Below, piece by piece: positions 1 through 8,041 of a DNA stretch of 64,000 bases (positions are counted from its first letter, which is position 1; each line of letters starts with the position of its first letter). The translations under genes and the position numbers were made by a program. The notes beneath the pieces were generated by a model. That model did not search any database and was not told where the DNA came from. It saw only the letters and a program-made list of their open reading frames with translations. Origin of the DNA: Nocardia iowensis. Lineage in GTDB: Bacteria; Actinomycetota; Actinomycetes; Mycobacteriales; Mycobacteriaceae. The stretch lies in NCBI RefSeq assembly GCF_019222765.1, contig NZ_CP078145.1:7936001-8000000 (forward strand). The letters run 5' to 3'.

Positions 1-93
1 CCGCCGGATCCTCGGGTGCCGGTCGGCGAGGATCGGGAACAGGACGAAGACCCAGAGCACGACCAGTCCGATCCACAGGATCGAATTCGGCAT
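1..93 (-). CDS. glpR: GlpR/SepX-type membrane protein, N-terminal part (cut by window edge)
   Basis: The reverse strand from position 93 reads 31 codons beginning MPNSILWIGLVVLWVFVLFP, a short N-terminus followed at once by one hydrophobic helix and a basic ADRHPRIRR segment. This is the typical start of the actinobacterial membrane partner of the MoeA-like protein Glp (GlpR in Corynebacterium, SepX in Streptomyces, Rv0996 in M. tuberculosis), which works in cell division and polar growth. It lies downstream of glp and rimJ on the same strand, the order seen in mycobacteria. The rest lies outside the window. Identification rests on 31 residues plus gene order. Confidence 0.72.
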   Translation of the reverse strand, partial: MPNSILWIGLVVLWVFVLFPILADRHPRIRR

Positions 94-378
94 CGCGGTC
101 AGCACCTCCGTCCCGGCCTGGATTGGTCCGTTCGGCCGGCGAGCGGTGCGTAGCACGCCCCGCGTCCGCCCGGCGTTCATCCGCCGGTGCGGCGTGCACG
201 CCGGTCGCCTCGCAGGCTCCCTGCCGGGGGCGCAAGACGCACCTCCGACGTCCGTAGGTTAATTCCGTGACGCGTCGAGATACGGCAGGCGCGCCGTGCA
301 CATCTGCCACACCTGTCACAAAGCCACCAATTCTGCCGCGCGTCGAATGCGCCGGGCGTGTCCGGATTGCACGAGTAA
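94..378. other. intergenic spacer, no gene seen
   Basis: This 285-base stretch separates rimJ from the glpR start codon. I see no convincing ORF, hairpin with a T-run, or recognisable operator. It probably carries the glpR promoter, since the gap is too long for simple translational coupling with rimJ. Confidence 0.5.
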
Positions 379-1038
379 CTACAGCGGGGTGGCCCGGCCC
401 TCGCGAATCAGCCGGTCGACGACCGTGCCCATGAGCTCCTCGACGGTGATGCCGACCAGCAGATGATCGCGCCATGCGCCGTCCACGTCGAGGTAGCGGC
501 GCAGCATGCCTTCCTCCCGGAAGCCCACATTGCGCAGCACCGCTTGGCTCGCCAGGTTTTCCGGCCGCACCGTCGCCTCGACCCGGTGCAGGCCGACCGG
601 CCCGAAGCAGTGGTCGAGACCGAGCGCCAGCGCCGCGGTCGCGACACCCTGGCCGCTGAGGTCCTTGGCCACCCAGTAACCGATCCAGCCCGAACGCAAC
701 GCACCGCGCACGATATTGCCGACGGTCAACTGCCCGCTGAACGCGCCGTCCACCTCGATCACCAACGGAATCATCGCGCCCCGCCGGGCTTCGGCCTTCA
801 GACTCGACCACAGCGACGGCCAGTTGGACGCGTGATTGCGCGCCTCCCACGCGCCGCGGCCGGTGGGCTCCCACGGCTCCAGATGCTCCCTGTCCCGCAG
901 CCGGATTCGGCTCCACGCGGCGGCGTCGCGCAGGCGCACCGGACGCAGGGTCACCTGCCCGGCCGCGACCCGGACCGGACCGAGCCGCGCGGGCCATCCC
1001 GGATGCTGGGTCACCCGGAACACGCTCATCGCCTCCAC
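379..1038 (-). CDS. rimJ: GNAT acetyltransferase, RimJ-like
   Basis: A protein of about 216-219 residues with the layout of the RimJ/RimL branch of GNAT N-acetyltransferases: an N-terminal VTLRPVRLRDAAAWSRIR strand-helix, an acetyl-CoA-binding loop in GYWVAKDLSGQGVATAAL (the Q/RxxGxG/A region), and a late NLASQAVLRNVGFREEG element. The family acetylates N-terminal residues of proteins, classically ribosomal proteins, though substrates in actinobacteria are uncertain. It sits three bases downstream of glp, as Rv0995 does next to Rv0994. The first methionine and the one three codons later (MSVFRV) are both possible starts. Confidence 0.82.
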   Translation of the reverse strand: MEAMSVFRVTQHPGWPARLGPVRVAAGQVTLRPVRLRDAAAWSRIRLRDREHLEPWEPTGRGAWEARNHASNWPSLWSSLKAEARRGAMIPLVIEVDGAFSGQLTVGNIVRGALRSGWIGYWVAKDLSGQGVATAALALGLDHCFGPVGLHRVEATVRPENLASQAVLRNVGFREEGMLRRYLDVDGAWRDHLLVGITVEELMGTVVDRLIREGRATPL

Positions 1039-1041
1039 GCC

Positions 1042-2301
1042 TCAGCCGCGCTGGGCGAGGAAGGCAACCCGGACCTCGTCACCGGTGCGGATCTCGGTGT
1101 CGTCGGGGTCTATCACGATCAGGCTGTTGGCCTCGGCCAAGGTGGCGAGCAGGTGCGACGACGCGCCCGCGCCACCGCCGAGTGGTTGCACCAGGTAGTC
1201 GCCGGTGGCCTCGTCACGCATGAGTTGCGCGCGCAGGTAGCCCTTGCGACCGGCCATCGAACTGATCGGGGTGATGGTCCGCGCCATGATGATCCGTCGC
1301 ATGGGATGTCTGCGCCCCAAGGCGATTCGGATGAGCGGGCGCACCATCACCTCGAACACCACCAGCGCGCCGACCGGGTTGGACGGCAGCAGGAAGGTGG
1401 GCACTTCGTCGCGGCCGAGCCGACCGAAGCCCTGGACCGACCCGGGATGCATGGCTACCCGGGCGATTTCGAGCTCGCCGAGCCCCTCCAGTGCCTCCCT
1501 GACCTGATCGGAGGCCCAGCCGCCCACCGCGCCGGCGATGACGACGACCTCGGAGCGCACCAGCTGTCCCTCGACCACGTCGCGCAGCCTGCGCGGATCC
1601 GCGCTCACGATGCCGACCCGGTTCACGTCCGCGCCCGCGTCCCTGGCGGCCGCGGCGAGGGCGTAGGAGTTCACGTCATAGACCTGGCCGGGCCCGGGGG
1701 TGCGATCGATGTCGATGAGTTCGCCGCCGACCGAGATCACCGACAACCGCGGCCGCGGATGCACGAGCACTTTGTCTTGACCGACCGCGGCTAGTAGTCC
1801 CACCTGGGCCGCGCCGATGATGGTGCCCGCGCGCACCGCGACATCACCTGGCTGTACGTCGTCGCCGATGCGCCGCACGTAGTCGCCGGAGCGGACCGGT
1901 TCGTAGATCTTGATCTTCGCGCGGCCGCCGTCGGTGAAGTCCAGGGGCAGCACGGCATCGGCGAGTGTCGGCAGCGGAGCGCCGGTGTCGACCCGGACGG
2001 TCTGGCGCGGTTGCAGCCGGATCGGCTGGCGCGAACCGGCGATCACCTCGCCGACCACCGGCAGTGTCAGATCGACCAGTTCGTCGTTCTCGTTGCGAAT
2101 GTCGGTGCCCGCGGCGGCCACATCGACGCTGCGCACCGCGTAGCCGTCGATCGCCGCCTGGTCGAATCCGGGCAACGGTCGTTCGGTGACGACGTCCTCG
2201 GCACACAGCAGGCCCTGGGCCTCGGATATCGCGACCCGGACCGGCCGAGGCGCGACCGCCGCGGCGGTCACCTTGATCTGCTGATCCTCAACCGAGCGCA
2301 T
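1042..2301 (-). CDS. glp: Gephyrin/MoeA-like protein Glp
   Basis: A 419-residue MoeA-family protein if started at MRSVEDQQIKV (2301); an upstream in-frame start would add 20 poorly conserved residues. MoeA normally inserts molybdenum into molybdopterin. Here PLPGFDQAAIDGYAV stands where MoeA has PxFDNSAMDGYAV, and the central GGVSxG motif is replaced by AGAVGGWASDQV (near 1530). The later GLPGNPVSA motif reads LLPSNPVGA. The gene lies between galU and rimJ with a glpR-like gene two positions on, as in mycobacteria and corynebacteria, where Glp binds FtsZ and a membrane receptor. I therefore call it Glp rather than a cofactor enzyme; residual enzymatic activity cannot be excluded. Confidence 0.82.
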   Translation of the reverse strand: MRSVEDQQIKVTAAAVAPRPVRVAISEAQGLLCAEDVVTERPLPGFDQAAIDGYAVRSVDVAAAGTDIRNENDELVDLTLPVVGEVIAGSRQPIRLQPRQTVRVDTGAPLPTLADAVLPLDFTDGGRAKIKIYEPVRSGDYVRRIGDDVQPGDVAVRAGTIIGAAQVGLLAAVGQDKVLVHPRPRLSVISVGGELIDIDRTPGPGQVYDVNSYALAAAARDAGADVNRVGIVSADPRRLRDVVEGQLVRSEVVVIAGAVGGWASDQVREALEGLGELEIARVAMHPGSVQGFGRLGRDEVPTFLLPSNPVGALVVFEVMVRPLIRIALGRRHPMRRIIMARTITPISSMAGRKGYLRAQLMRDEATGDYLVQPLGGGAGASSHLLATLAEANSLIVIDPDDTEIRTGDEVRVAFLAQRG

Positions 2302-2512
2302 CCAGCCCTTCCTGATCTCTTCGCACACCACCGATCGCACCGCGCGATTCCACTCCGGCACAACCGGTTAGGCGCACGCCAGTGTTCCATCGGCGGTGCT
2401 CGCTGCCCCTTCGTGGTTACGCAAGCTACCGCCTCCGGGTCTGACGCTCACCCCGCGCGGTGAACCATCATTCGTACCCGACGGTCCACTATCGGCGAAA
2501 CCGACGCCCGCC

Positions 2513-3475
2513 TCAGTCGTAGGCAGTCAACTGCGGATCCCAGTCGGGACCGAGCCGATGCTGCAGCCACTCCCGCAGGGCAGGGCCGTATTCGTCGCGT
2601 TCCAAAGCGAAATCGACCGCAGCACGAAGATAGCCGCCCGGGTTGCCCAAATCGTGGCGCGACCCACGGTGCACCACCACATGAACCGGATGACCCTCGG
2701 CGATGAGCAACGCGATGGCGTCGGTGAGTTGCAATTCGCCGCCCGCGCCGGGCTCGATTCGGCGCAGCGCGTCGAAAATGGCGCGGTCCAACAGATATCG
2801 ACCGGCGGCGGCGAAGGTGGACGGCGCATCGGCGAGCGCGGGCTTCTCCACCATGCCCTTGACCCGCAGCACATTCGGATTCACCGCGTCCGGCACCGGC
2901 GCCACGTCGAACACGCCGTAGGCGCTGACCTCGTCCTTGGGGACATCGATGGCGCACAGCACGGTGCCGCCGCGCTTGCGCCGGACCCGGCTCATCACGT
3001 CGAGCACGCCCGAAGGCAGCACCAGATCGTCCGGCAGCAGTACGGCGATGGCGTCTTCGTCGTCGTCGAGGGCGGCTTCGGCCTGGGCGACCGCGTGGCC
3101 GAGGCCGAGCGGTTCGTCCTGCACCACCGAGGTGACATCGAGCAGGCCGGGCGCCTTGCGCACCTTCTCCAGCAGTTTGAATTTGCCGCGCTCGGCGAGG
3201 GTGCTCTCCAGCACGAGGTCCTCGATGAAGTGCGCGACCACACCGTCCTTGCCCGGCGAGGTGACAATGACCAACCGCTCGGCGCCCGAGTCGGCGGCCT
3301 CGGTGGCGACCAGTTCGATGCCGGGGGTGTCCACCACCGGGAGGAGTTCCTTGGGCACCGTCTTGGTCGCGGGCAGGAATCGCGTTCCGAGCCCGGCTGC
3401 GGGCACCACGGCCGTGCGGAAGCACGAGACCAGCGTGGCGTCGCCGGGTTGTCCGGCCTTTGCTGTCATGCGCAT
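2513..3475 (-). CDS. galU: UTP-glucose-1-phosphate uridylyltransferase
   Basis: A 320-residue nucleotidyltransferase that makes UDP-glucose from UTP and glucose-1-phosphate, feeding trehalose, galactan and glycolipid synthesis. The signature AAGLGTRFLPATK is present near residue 26, followed by PKELLPVVDTP, QDEPLGLGHAV and VEKP, all usual for GalU. The start at 3475 or the methionine two codons later are equally plausible. It is separated by 211 bases from glp downstream and lies 61 bases from the divergent cyclo-ligase gene, so the two probably share a promoter region. Same order as Rv0993-Rv0992c. Confidence 0.95.
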   Translation of the reverse strand: MRMTAKAGQPGDATLVSCFRTAVVPAAGLGTRFLPATKTVPKELLPVVDTPGIELVATEAADSGAERLVIVTSPGKDGVVAHFIEDLVLESTLAERGKFKLLEKVRKAPGLLDVTSVVQDEPLGLGHAVAQAEAALDDDEDAIAVLLPDDLVLPSGVLDVMSRVRRKRGGTVLCAIDVPKDEVSAYGVFDVAPVPDAVNPNVLRVKGMVEKPALADAPSTFAAAGRYLLDRAIFDALRRIEPGAGGELQLTDAIALLIAEGHPVHVVVHRGSRHDLGNPGGYLRAAVDFALERDEYGPALREWLQHRLGPDWDPQLTAYD

Positions 3476-3536
3476 ACCCTATCCATCGTCACAGCCCCTG
3501 ACTCGGCGTCGAGCCGACCGGGATTCCGGCCAGCCT

Positions 3537-4145
3537 ATGGTGATCGACATGGAGATGCCCGGTGAGCGCGATAAACATGCATGGCGCACCGAAATTCTTG
3601 CTCGACGGGCAGCGATGACACCCGAGGAGCACGCGGCGGACGCCGTGGCCCTGGTCGCGGCCGCCCGTGCGCTGGAAGCCGGCGGGTGGGTCTGCGCGTA
3701 CGTGCCGGTGCGCGGCGAACCGGGGTCGACGCAGGTGCTGGACGCGTTGCGGCAGGCGGGTGCCCGCGTGCTCGTTCCGGTCACCGGGCCGCCGGGGCCG
3801 CTGAACTGGACCGAATACACCGGCCGGGCAAGTCTGCGGCGAGCCAGGTTCGGCCTGCTAGAGCCCACCGGCGAGCCGCTGCCCACCAAGGCGGTCGGCT
3901 GGGCCGAGCTGATCCTGGTTCCTGCGCTCGCGGTGGACCGGCGCGGTGTCCGACTCGGGCGCGGCGCGGGATACTACGACCGGACGCTGGCCGCGGCCAG
4001 GCCGGACGCGCGGCTGGTCGCGGTGGTCCGGGACGATGAGCTGGTCGACCGCCTGCCCGAGGAACCGCACGACCTGCGAATGGGCTGGGCACTCACGCCA
4101 CGCGGCGGGTTGCATCGGCTTGTCGAAGATCACGTCGCGGAATGA
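3537..4145 (+). CDS. 5-formyltetrahydrofolate cyclo-ligase
   Basis: A protein of about 200 residues that converts 5-formyl-THF to 5,10-methenyl-THF with ATP, recycling folate. The hallmark is VRLGRGAGYYDRTLAAA near the C-terminus, the phosphate-binding GxGxGYYDR loop, preceded by ELILVPALAVD. N-terminal RARRAAM-type basic helix (ARRAAMTPEEH) is also typical. Three in-frame methionines (3537, 3549, 3555) are possible starts; none has a strong ribosome site, and 3537 gives the longest form. Divergent from galU as in Rv0992c/Rv0993. Confidence 0.92.
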   Translation: MVIDMEMPGERDKHAWRTEILARRAAMTPEEHAADAVALVAAARALEAGGWVCAYVPVRGEPGSTQVLDALRQAGARVLVPVTGPPGPLNWTEYTGRASLRRARFGLLEPTGEPLPTKAVGWAELILVPALAVDRRGVRLGRGAGYYDRTLAAARPDARLVAVVRDDELVDRLPEEPHDLRMGWALTPRGGLHRLVEDHVAE

Positions 4146-4162
4146 ACGGTAGATTGGCAACG

Positions 4163-4189
4163 TTGGCACTGTCGGCTGTAGAGTGCCAG
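4163..4189. promoter_or_regulatory. CIRCE-like HrcA operator upstream of ruc
   Basis: The 27 bases read TTGGCACTG, nine bases, GAGTGCCAG. The consensus CIRCE element is TTAGCACTC-N9-GAGTGCTAA, so the 9-9-9 geometry is exact; the perfect inverted arms are TGGCACT/AGTGCCA. It lies 26 bases before the GTG start of the following zinc-ribbon chaperone gene. Confidence 0.75.
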
Positions 4190-4214
4190 ATGACGAAAAC
4201 TTGCGGAGGATGCT

Positions 4215-4517
4215 GTGCCAACTTACTCGTATGCGTGCACCCAGTGTGACAACCGCTTCGACATCGTTCAGTCCTTCTCCGACGATGCGCTGAGCGTCTG
4301 CCCGGAATGCTCCGGAAAGCTGCGCAAGCTGTTCAACTCGGTCGGCATCGTGTTCAAGGGCAGCGGCTTCTACCGCACCGATAGCCGCGGCGGCTCGTCC
4401 ACCGCGAGCGAGCCCGCGAAGTCCGACGGCGGCGCGAAGGAATCGAGTTCGTCGAGCTCGGATTCCAGCTCGTCCAACGGCAGCAGCGCGGCCGCCAGCA
4501 CCGCTGTGGCCAGCTGA
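4215..4517 (+). CDS. ruc: Ruc-like redox-regulated chaperone (FmdB-family zinc ribbon)
   Basis: A 100-residue protein with GTG start behind a clear GCGGAGGA ribosome site. The N-terminus carries one zinc ribbon: CTQC at residues 8-11 and CPEC at 29-32. It is followed by LRKLFNSVGIVFKGSGFY, then an unstructured Ser/Gly/Ala-rich tail of about 45 residues. This is the arrangement of M. tuberculosis Rv0991c (Ruc), whose zinc cysteines respond to oxidation and whose disordered tail helps prevent aggregation with the DnaK system. The CIRCE-like operator upstream fits heat-shock control. The function is inferred from the family and gene order next to the cyclo-ligase. Confidence 0.85.
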   Translation: MPTYSYACTQCDNRFDIVQSFSDDALSVCPECSGKLRKLFNSVGIVFKGSGFYRTDSRGGSSTASEPAKSDGGAKESSSSSSDSSSSNGSSAAASTAVAS

Positions 4518-4605
4518 TTCGCCGAGTTATCCGCAGCCTCTTCGTTATCCACAGCTAACCCTTTTCCGCCATCCGCGGGTGTGATCACGGCCATAGGATC
4601 CGGCC

Positions 4606-5265
4606 ATGACTCGATCATTCGCCGATCTCGGCCGCGGCGGCGGCTTCCACTTCGGGACGTGGCAGCGACCGCCATGGGCAGATACCGTGCTGGCGCGGCG
4701 GCTGCTCGCCGCGGGCCTGGTAGCGCTGGCGGCGATCCTGTTCCTGCGTGGTGATCCCGGCGCGCAACGATCCACGGTGGTCATCGCCGGACGTGATCTG
4801 GCGCCGGGCCACGTCCTCGACGCGGGCGATCTACGCTCGGCTCCCCACGAATCCGCCACACTGCCCGATGGCGTCGTGCGTGATCCGTCGGACGTGATCG
4901 GTGCGACGTTGACCGGGGCGATGCGCGGCGGCGAGGTATTCACCGACATCCGCGTCGTCGGACCCCGGCTGGCCGCGGTCGCGACCGGCGCGCGCGATGC
5001 GCGAATCGTGCCGATCCGGCTCGCCGACACCGCCGTCGCCGAAATCCTGCGCGCGGGTGACCGCGTCGACGTGATCGGCGGGGAGGAGCAAGGCTCACGG
5101 CCCGCCCGGACGCTGGCGACCGACGCCGCGGTGGTGCTGGTGTCCAGCCCCGGCGACGGACGCGGCACCAAGGAACGGGTGGTGCTGGTGGCGATGGACG
5201 CCGAACACGCGGCAGTGGTCGCGGCCGCGTCACTGCACACCGCGCTCACCGTTGTCTTCCATTGA
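4606..5265 (+). CDS. SAF-domain membrane-anchored protein (CpaB/RcpC-like)
   Basis: A 219-residue protein with one predicted membrane helix near residues 29-46 (LLAAGLVALAAILFL). A SAF domain follows at about 55-115 (VVIAGRDLAPGHVLDAGDL), then a second half with IRLADTAVAEILRAGDRVDV. SAF domains occur in pilus assembly CpaB/RcpC proteins and in antifreeze/flagellar P-ring chaperones. No Tad pilus genes are nearby, so the role is unknown. It lies 88 bases after ruc and 123 before mscL on the same strand. Confidence 0.7.
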   Translation: MTRSFADLGRGGGFHFGTWQRPPWADTVLARRLLAAGLVALAAILFLRGDPGAQRSTVVIAGRDLAPGHVLDAGDLRSAPHESATLPDGVVRDPSDVIGATLTGAMRGGEVFTDIRVVGPRLAAVATGARDARIVPIRLADTAVAEILRAGDRVDVIGGEEQGSRPARTLATDAAVVLVSSPGDGRGTKERVVLVAMDAEHAAVVAAASLHTALTVVFH

Positions 5266-5388
5266 GTTGTCCGCACATTTGCCATCACGGCCAACTAGCA
5301 TCGGGCGTACCGGAAGACCGCCGAGCACCACCTGTCAGCTCCACACTAGCGCTTGCCACTCCGCCAGCTCCGGAGGGAGATATCGGCA

Positions 5389-5793
5389 ATGCTCAAGGGT
5401 TTCAAGGATTTTCTATTCCGCGGAAACGTTGTCGACCTGGCGGTGGCGGTGGTCATCGGTACCGCGTTCGTCGCGATCGTCACCGCGTTCACCAATGGCA
5501 TCGTCAACCCGATCCTGGCCGTCTTCGGCGGCAGCGATGAGCTGGGTCTCGGTTTTCGGCTCGTAGCCGACAAAGCGGCGACCTTCGTCCAGGTCGGTCC
5601 GATCATCACCGCCGCGATCAACTTCGTGATCGTCGCCGCGGTGTTGTACTTCGTGCTCGTGCTGCCCGCCATGCACGTGAAGAAGCGGTTCAGTCCGGAA
5701 GCTGCCGAGCTCAGCGATGCGGAGGTGCTGATCCAGATCCGCGACCTGCTGGCCGAGGGCCAGCGCAGCGCGGGCGGTAAGCACGAGTCCTGA
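5389..5793 (+). CDS. mscL: Large-conductance mechanosensitive channel
   Basis: A 134-residue MscL starting MLKGFKDFLFRGNVVDLAVA, chosen because CGGAGGGA lies ten bases upstream and all MscL proteins begin this way. Two membrane helices are visible (about 15-40 and 70-92), with the pore-lining AVAVVIGTAFVAIVTAF segment. It opens on hypo-osmotic membrane tension. In M. tuberculosis mscL (Rv0985c) is beside moaB2; here three porin genes are inserted between them. Confidence 0.96.
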   Translation: MLKGFKDFLFRGNVVDLAVAVVIGTAFVAIVTAFTNGIVNPILAVFGGSDELGLGFRLVADKAATFVQVGPIITAAINFVIVAAVLYFVLVLPAMHVKKRFSPEAAELSDAEVLIQIRDLLAEGQRSAGGKHES

Positions 5794-5796
5794 GTT

Positions 5797-6459
5797 TCAG
5801 ATCGTAAAAGGCTCTCCCCACAACGTCATCCAGGTGACGACCTGGTCGGTCTCGACGCTGAGACTGACGAACGCGCGCGCCTGCGCGGGTCCGCCGCAGC
5901 CGGTCAGGTCGATGGTCTCGTCGGCCCAACTGACCGAGCCATGGTTGCCTTCGAATTGATTGCGCGTTTCGTGCACCGCGCTTCCGAAATCGTCGCCTTG
6001 CTCCAAATCCAGCACGTAGAACGACTTCATCTGACCGGGTCCGAGCGACAGATTGCCACCGATGGCGGTACCGGCGTTCGGCTCGATCGCATTCCCACTC
6101 CAGTCCAAACCACCGGCGGCACCGCCGCCTGCGATGTCCACCTCACAGCCCACGGTGTAACCCGGAAAGATCGAGCCGCCTTTGCCCTCGGGCGTGCCGG
6201 ACAATTCGACCTGTGCCGTACCGGATACCCATACACTGCGGTGCTCCGGAGTGGCGCCCACGGACAGGTTGATGTCGGCTGATTCGTCGACCAGCTCTAT
6301 CGTCACCACCGTGCCGTCCGCCAACGTCTTGTGCGTCTCGCCACCGGGCAGCGGGATGAAGATATCGGCATCGGCCGCGCCGGTCGAGAACAGGCCCAGC
6401 GCGACAGCGGCGGCGGCCCCGAGTCCGGCCTGCCGCGTCAGTTTCTTTCGGTTGATCAT
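5797..6459 (-). CDS. MspA-family porin, copy 1
   Basis: A 220-residue exported protein. The signal peptide is KKLTRQAGLGAAAAVALGLF through about residue 32 (ADADIFIPLPGG follows). The beta-rich body ends in QARAFVSLSVETDQ and TLWGEPFTI, matching the MspA C-terminal pattern that ends TxYGEPW. MspA porins form octameric channels across the mycolate outer membrane for small hydrophilic solutes. Two cysteines (GYTVGCEVDI and LTGCGGPAQAR) are conserved in all three local copies and could form a disulfide. It converges on mscL three bases away. Confidence 0.9.
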   Translation of the reverse strand: MINRKKLTRQAGLGAAAAVALGLFSTGAADADIFIPLPGGETHKTLADGTVVTIELVDESADINLSVGATPEHRSVWVSGTAQVELSGTPEGKGGSIFPGYTVGCEVDIAGGGAAGGLDWSGNAIEPNAGTAIGGNLSLGPGQMKSFYVLDLEQGDDFGSAVHETRNQFEGNHGSVSWADETIDLTGCGGPAQARAFVSLSVETDQVVTWMTLWGEPFTI

Positions 6460-6571
6460 GGTTGTCGACCCCTAGCGGAACGAATTCTCAACAGCGAGTG
6501 GAGATTTGACGCCCCTGCCGGGATGCCTTCGGGGGTGGCAGGGACATCGGCGGCAGGTGGGAACAACAAAC

Positions 6572-6599
6572 GGGCCCGTCGCGGTGGCGACGGGCCCGC
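6572..6599 (-). terminator. hairpin terminator after porin copy 2
   Basis: Perfect 12-base arms CGGGCCCGTCGC / GCGACGGGCCCG with a four-base loop. On the minus strand it is followed by TTTGTTGTT, so it ends transcription of the 7295-6627 porin 27 bases after its stop codon. Confidence 0.85.
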
Positions 6600-6626
6600 T
6601 TATCTTGTGCGAGTTGATATTTGGTG

Positions 6627-7295
6627 TCAGCCGAGGCTGAAGGGCTGGCCCCACAGCGTCACGTGGGACATGACGTTGTCGGTCTCGACCTTGACCTTGA
6701 CGAACGAGCGCGCCTGCGCGTAACCGCCGCAGCCTGCCAGGCCGATGGTGGAATCGGCCCAGGTCACCGAGCCGTTGGTGCCCTTGAACGTGATCTGGGT
6801 GGAGTGATCTTCGTTCCCGTAGTCATCGGCCAGCTCGCGATCGAGCAGGTAGAACGCCTTCGCCTGGCCGGGGCCGAGGCTCAGACTGCCGCCGCCCTCC
6901 ACGCCGACACTGCCGCTCTTGCCGTCCCAGTTGCCGCTACCTTCGACGCCGGCCGTAGCGCCGCCGCCTTCGATGTTGACCTGGCAGCCGACCACATAGC
7001 CCGGACGGATCTTGCCGCCCGTGGCACCCGAACCGGACACCTCGACCCGCGCCGAACCGGACACCCACGCGTTGCGGTGCACCGGAGTCGAGCCCATGGA
7101 CGGGTTGATGTTGGCCGACTCGTTGACCAGGCGAACGGTCACCACGGTGCCGTCGGACAACGTCTTGGTGATCTCGCCACCGGGCAGCGGCACGAAGGTG
7201 TCCGCGTTCGCGGCACCGGTGGAGAACAGGCCCAAAGCGACGGTCGCGGCGGCACAGACACCGGCTGCCCGCGCCACATTCTTACGGTTGATCAT
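6627..7295 (-). CDS. MspA-family porin, copy 2
   Basis: A 222-residue porin paralogue with the same leader type (MINRKNVARAAGVCAAATVA, cleavage after ANA near residue 31), the same FVPLPGGEITKTLSDGTVVT start of the mature part, and the C-terminal ARSFVKVKVETDNVMSHVTL ending GQPFSLG. It is clearly closest to copy 1: both share the xTKTLxDGTVVTxxLVxESAxIN block. Glycine-rich middle (about 95-140). The gene has its own terminator, so it is probably transcribed separately from copy 1. Confidence 0.9.
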   Translation of the reverse strand: MINRKNVARAAGVCAAATVALGLFSTGAANADTFVPLPGGEITKTLSDGTVVTVRLVNESANINPSMGSTPVHRNAWVSGSARVEVSGSGATGGKIRPGYVVGCQVNIEGGGATAGVEGSGNWDGKSGSVGVEGGGSLSLGPGQAKAFYLLDRELADDYGNEDHSTQITFKGTNGSVTWADSTIGLAGCGGYAQARSFVKVKVETDNVMSHVTLWGQPFSLG

Positions 7296-7366
7296 GTGTA
7301 ATTCCCTCAGGGGTTGAGTTCGTTTCAGCGAGAAGAGTGTTCAACAATTCGACAGTCGGACAGTCG

Positions 7367-8041
7367 TCAGCCAATGCTGAACGGCATCCCGTAGAGGGTG
7401 GTCTTCGAGTAGTTGTCACCGATGATCTCGACCACGGTGTAGGAGCGGGCCTGGGCGTAGCCCGCGCAACCCTGGATCTCCATCTCGAAATCCTGGTACT
7501 CCACGGAGTAGGTACCCGGCTTGGTGATGTCCTTCAGTTCGACCTGCACGAACTTCACGTCACCCGGGCCCAGGTTGATGCCGAACTTGCCACCGAGGCC
7601 GCCCTTGGTGAGATCGGCGCTGGCGGAAAGACCGAGACCGATCGCGTCATCGGCGATGCTGATCTGGCAGCCGATGATGTAGCCCGTGTTGAGCTGGGAC
7701 GCACCGTGCGTCGAGGAGTTGTTGGTGCCGGGGTTGTTGGTCGCGCCGTTCCAGGGACCGACCTTGCCTTCCGGGGTCTCGGTGACATCGGCCGAGGCGT
7801 TGCCGGAAACCCAGACAACGCGGCCCGCGCCGTTGGCGGCGAGCGACGGCGACACGAGGGCATGCTCCCCGGTACGGGTAATGGTCACGCCCGGGCCGAC
7901 CTTCTGGCCGTCCGGCAACGGCACAAAAACGTCAGCATTGGCAGCGCCGGTCGAAAGCAGGCCCATGGCCACGGCCGCGGCAGCGCCGACGCCCGCGACG
8001 CGGGCACCGCGGCGCAGACCGTTGGTGCGGTTCTCGCTCAT
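7367..8041 (-). CDS. MspA-family porin, copy 3
   Basis: A 224-residue porin started at MSENRTNGLRRGARVAG (8041) because AGGGGA precedes it; upstream in-frame residues are not signal-peptide-like. Leader to about residue 36 (STGAANADVFVPLPDG). It is more divergent than copies 1 and 2, with an Asn/Thr-rich insert PWNGATNNPGTNNSSTHGA near residues 95-113. It keeps the two cysteines (GYIIGCQISI, IQGCAGYAQARS) and ends TTLYGMPFSIG. First gene of the porin run; the long region upstream holds a CRP-type site. Confidence 0.9.
   Translation of the reverse strand: MSENRTNGLRRGARVAGVGAAAAVAMGLLSTGAANADVFVPLPDGQKVGPGVTITRTGEHALVSPSLAANGAGRVVWVSGNASADVTETPEGKVGPWNGATNNPGTNNSSTHGASQLNTGYIIGCQISIADDAIGLGLSASADLTKGGLGGKFGINLGPGDVKFVQVELKDITKPGTYSVEYQDFEMEIQGCAGYAQARSYTVVEIIGDNYSKTTLYGMPFSIG

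Noticed and set aside
463..1794. long plus-strand ORF opposite rimJ and glp
   Set aside because: Shadow frame: high-GC antisense of two well-supported genes, with no recognisable domain and skewed Arg/His/Gly composition.
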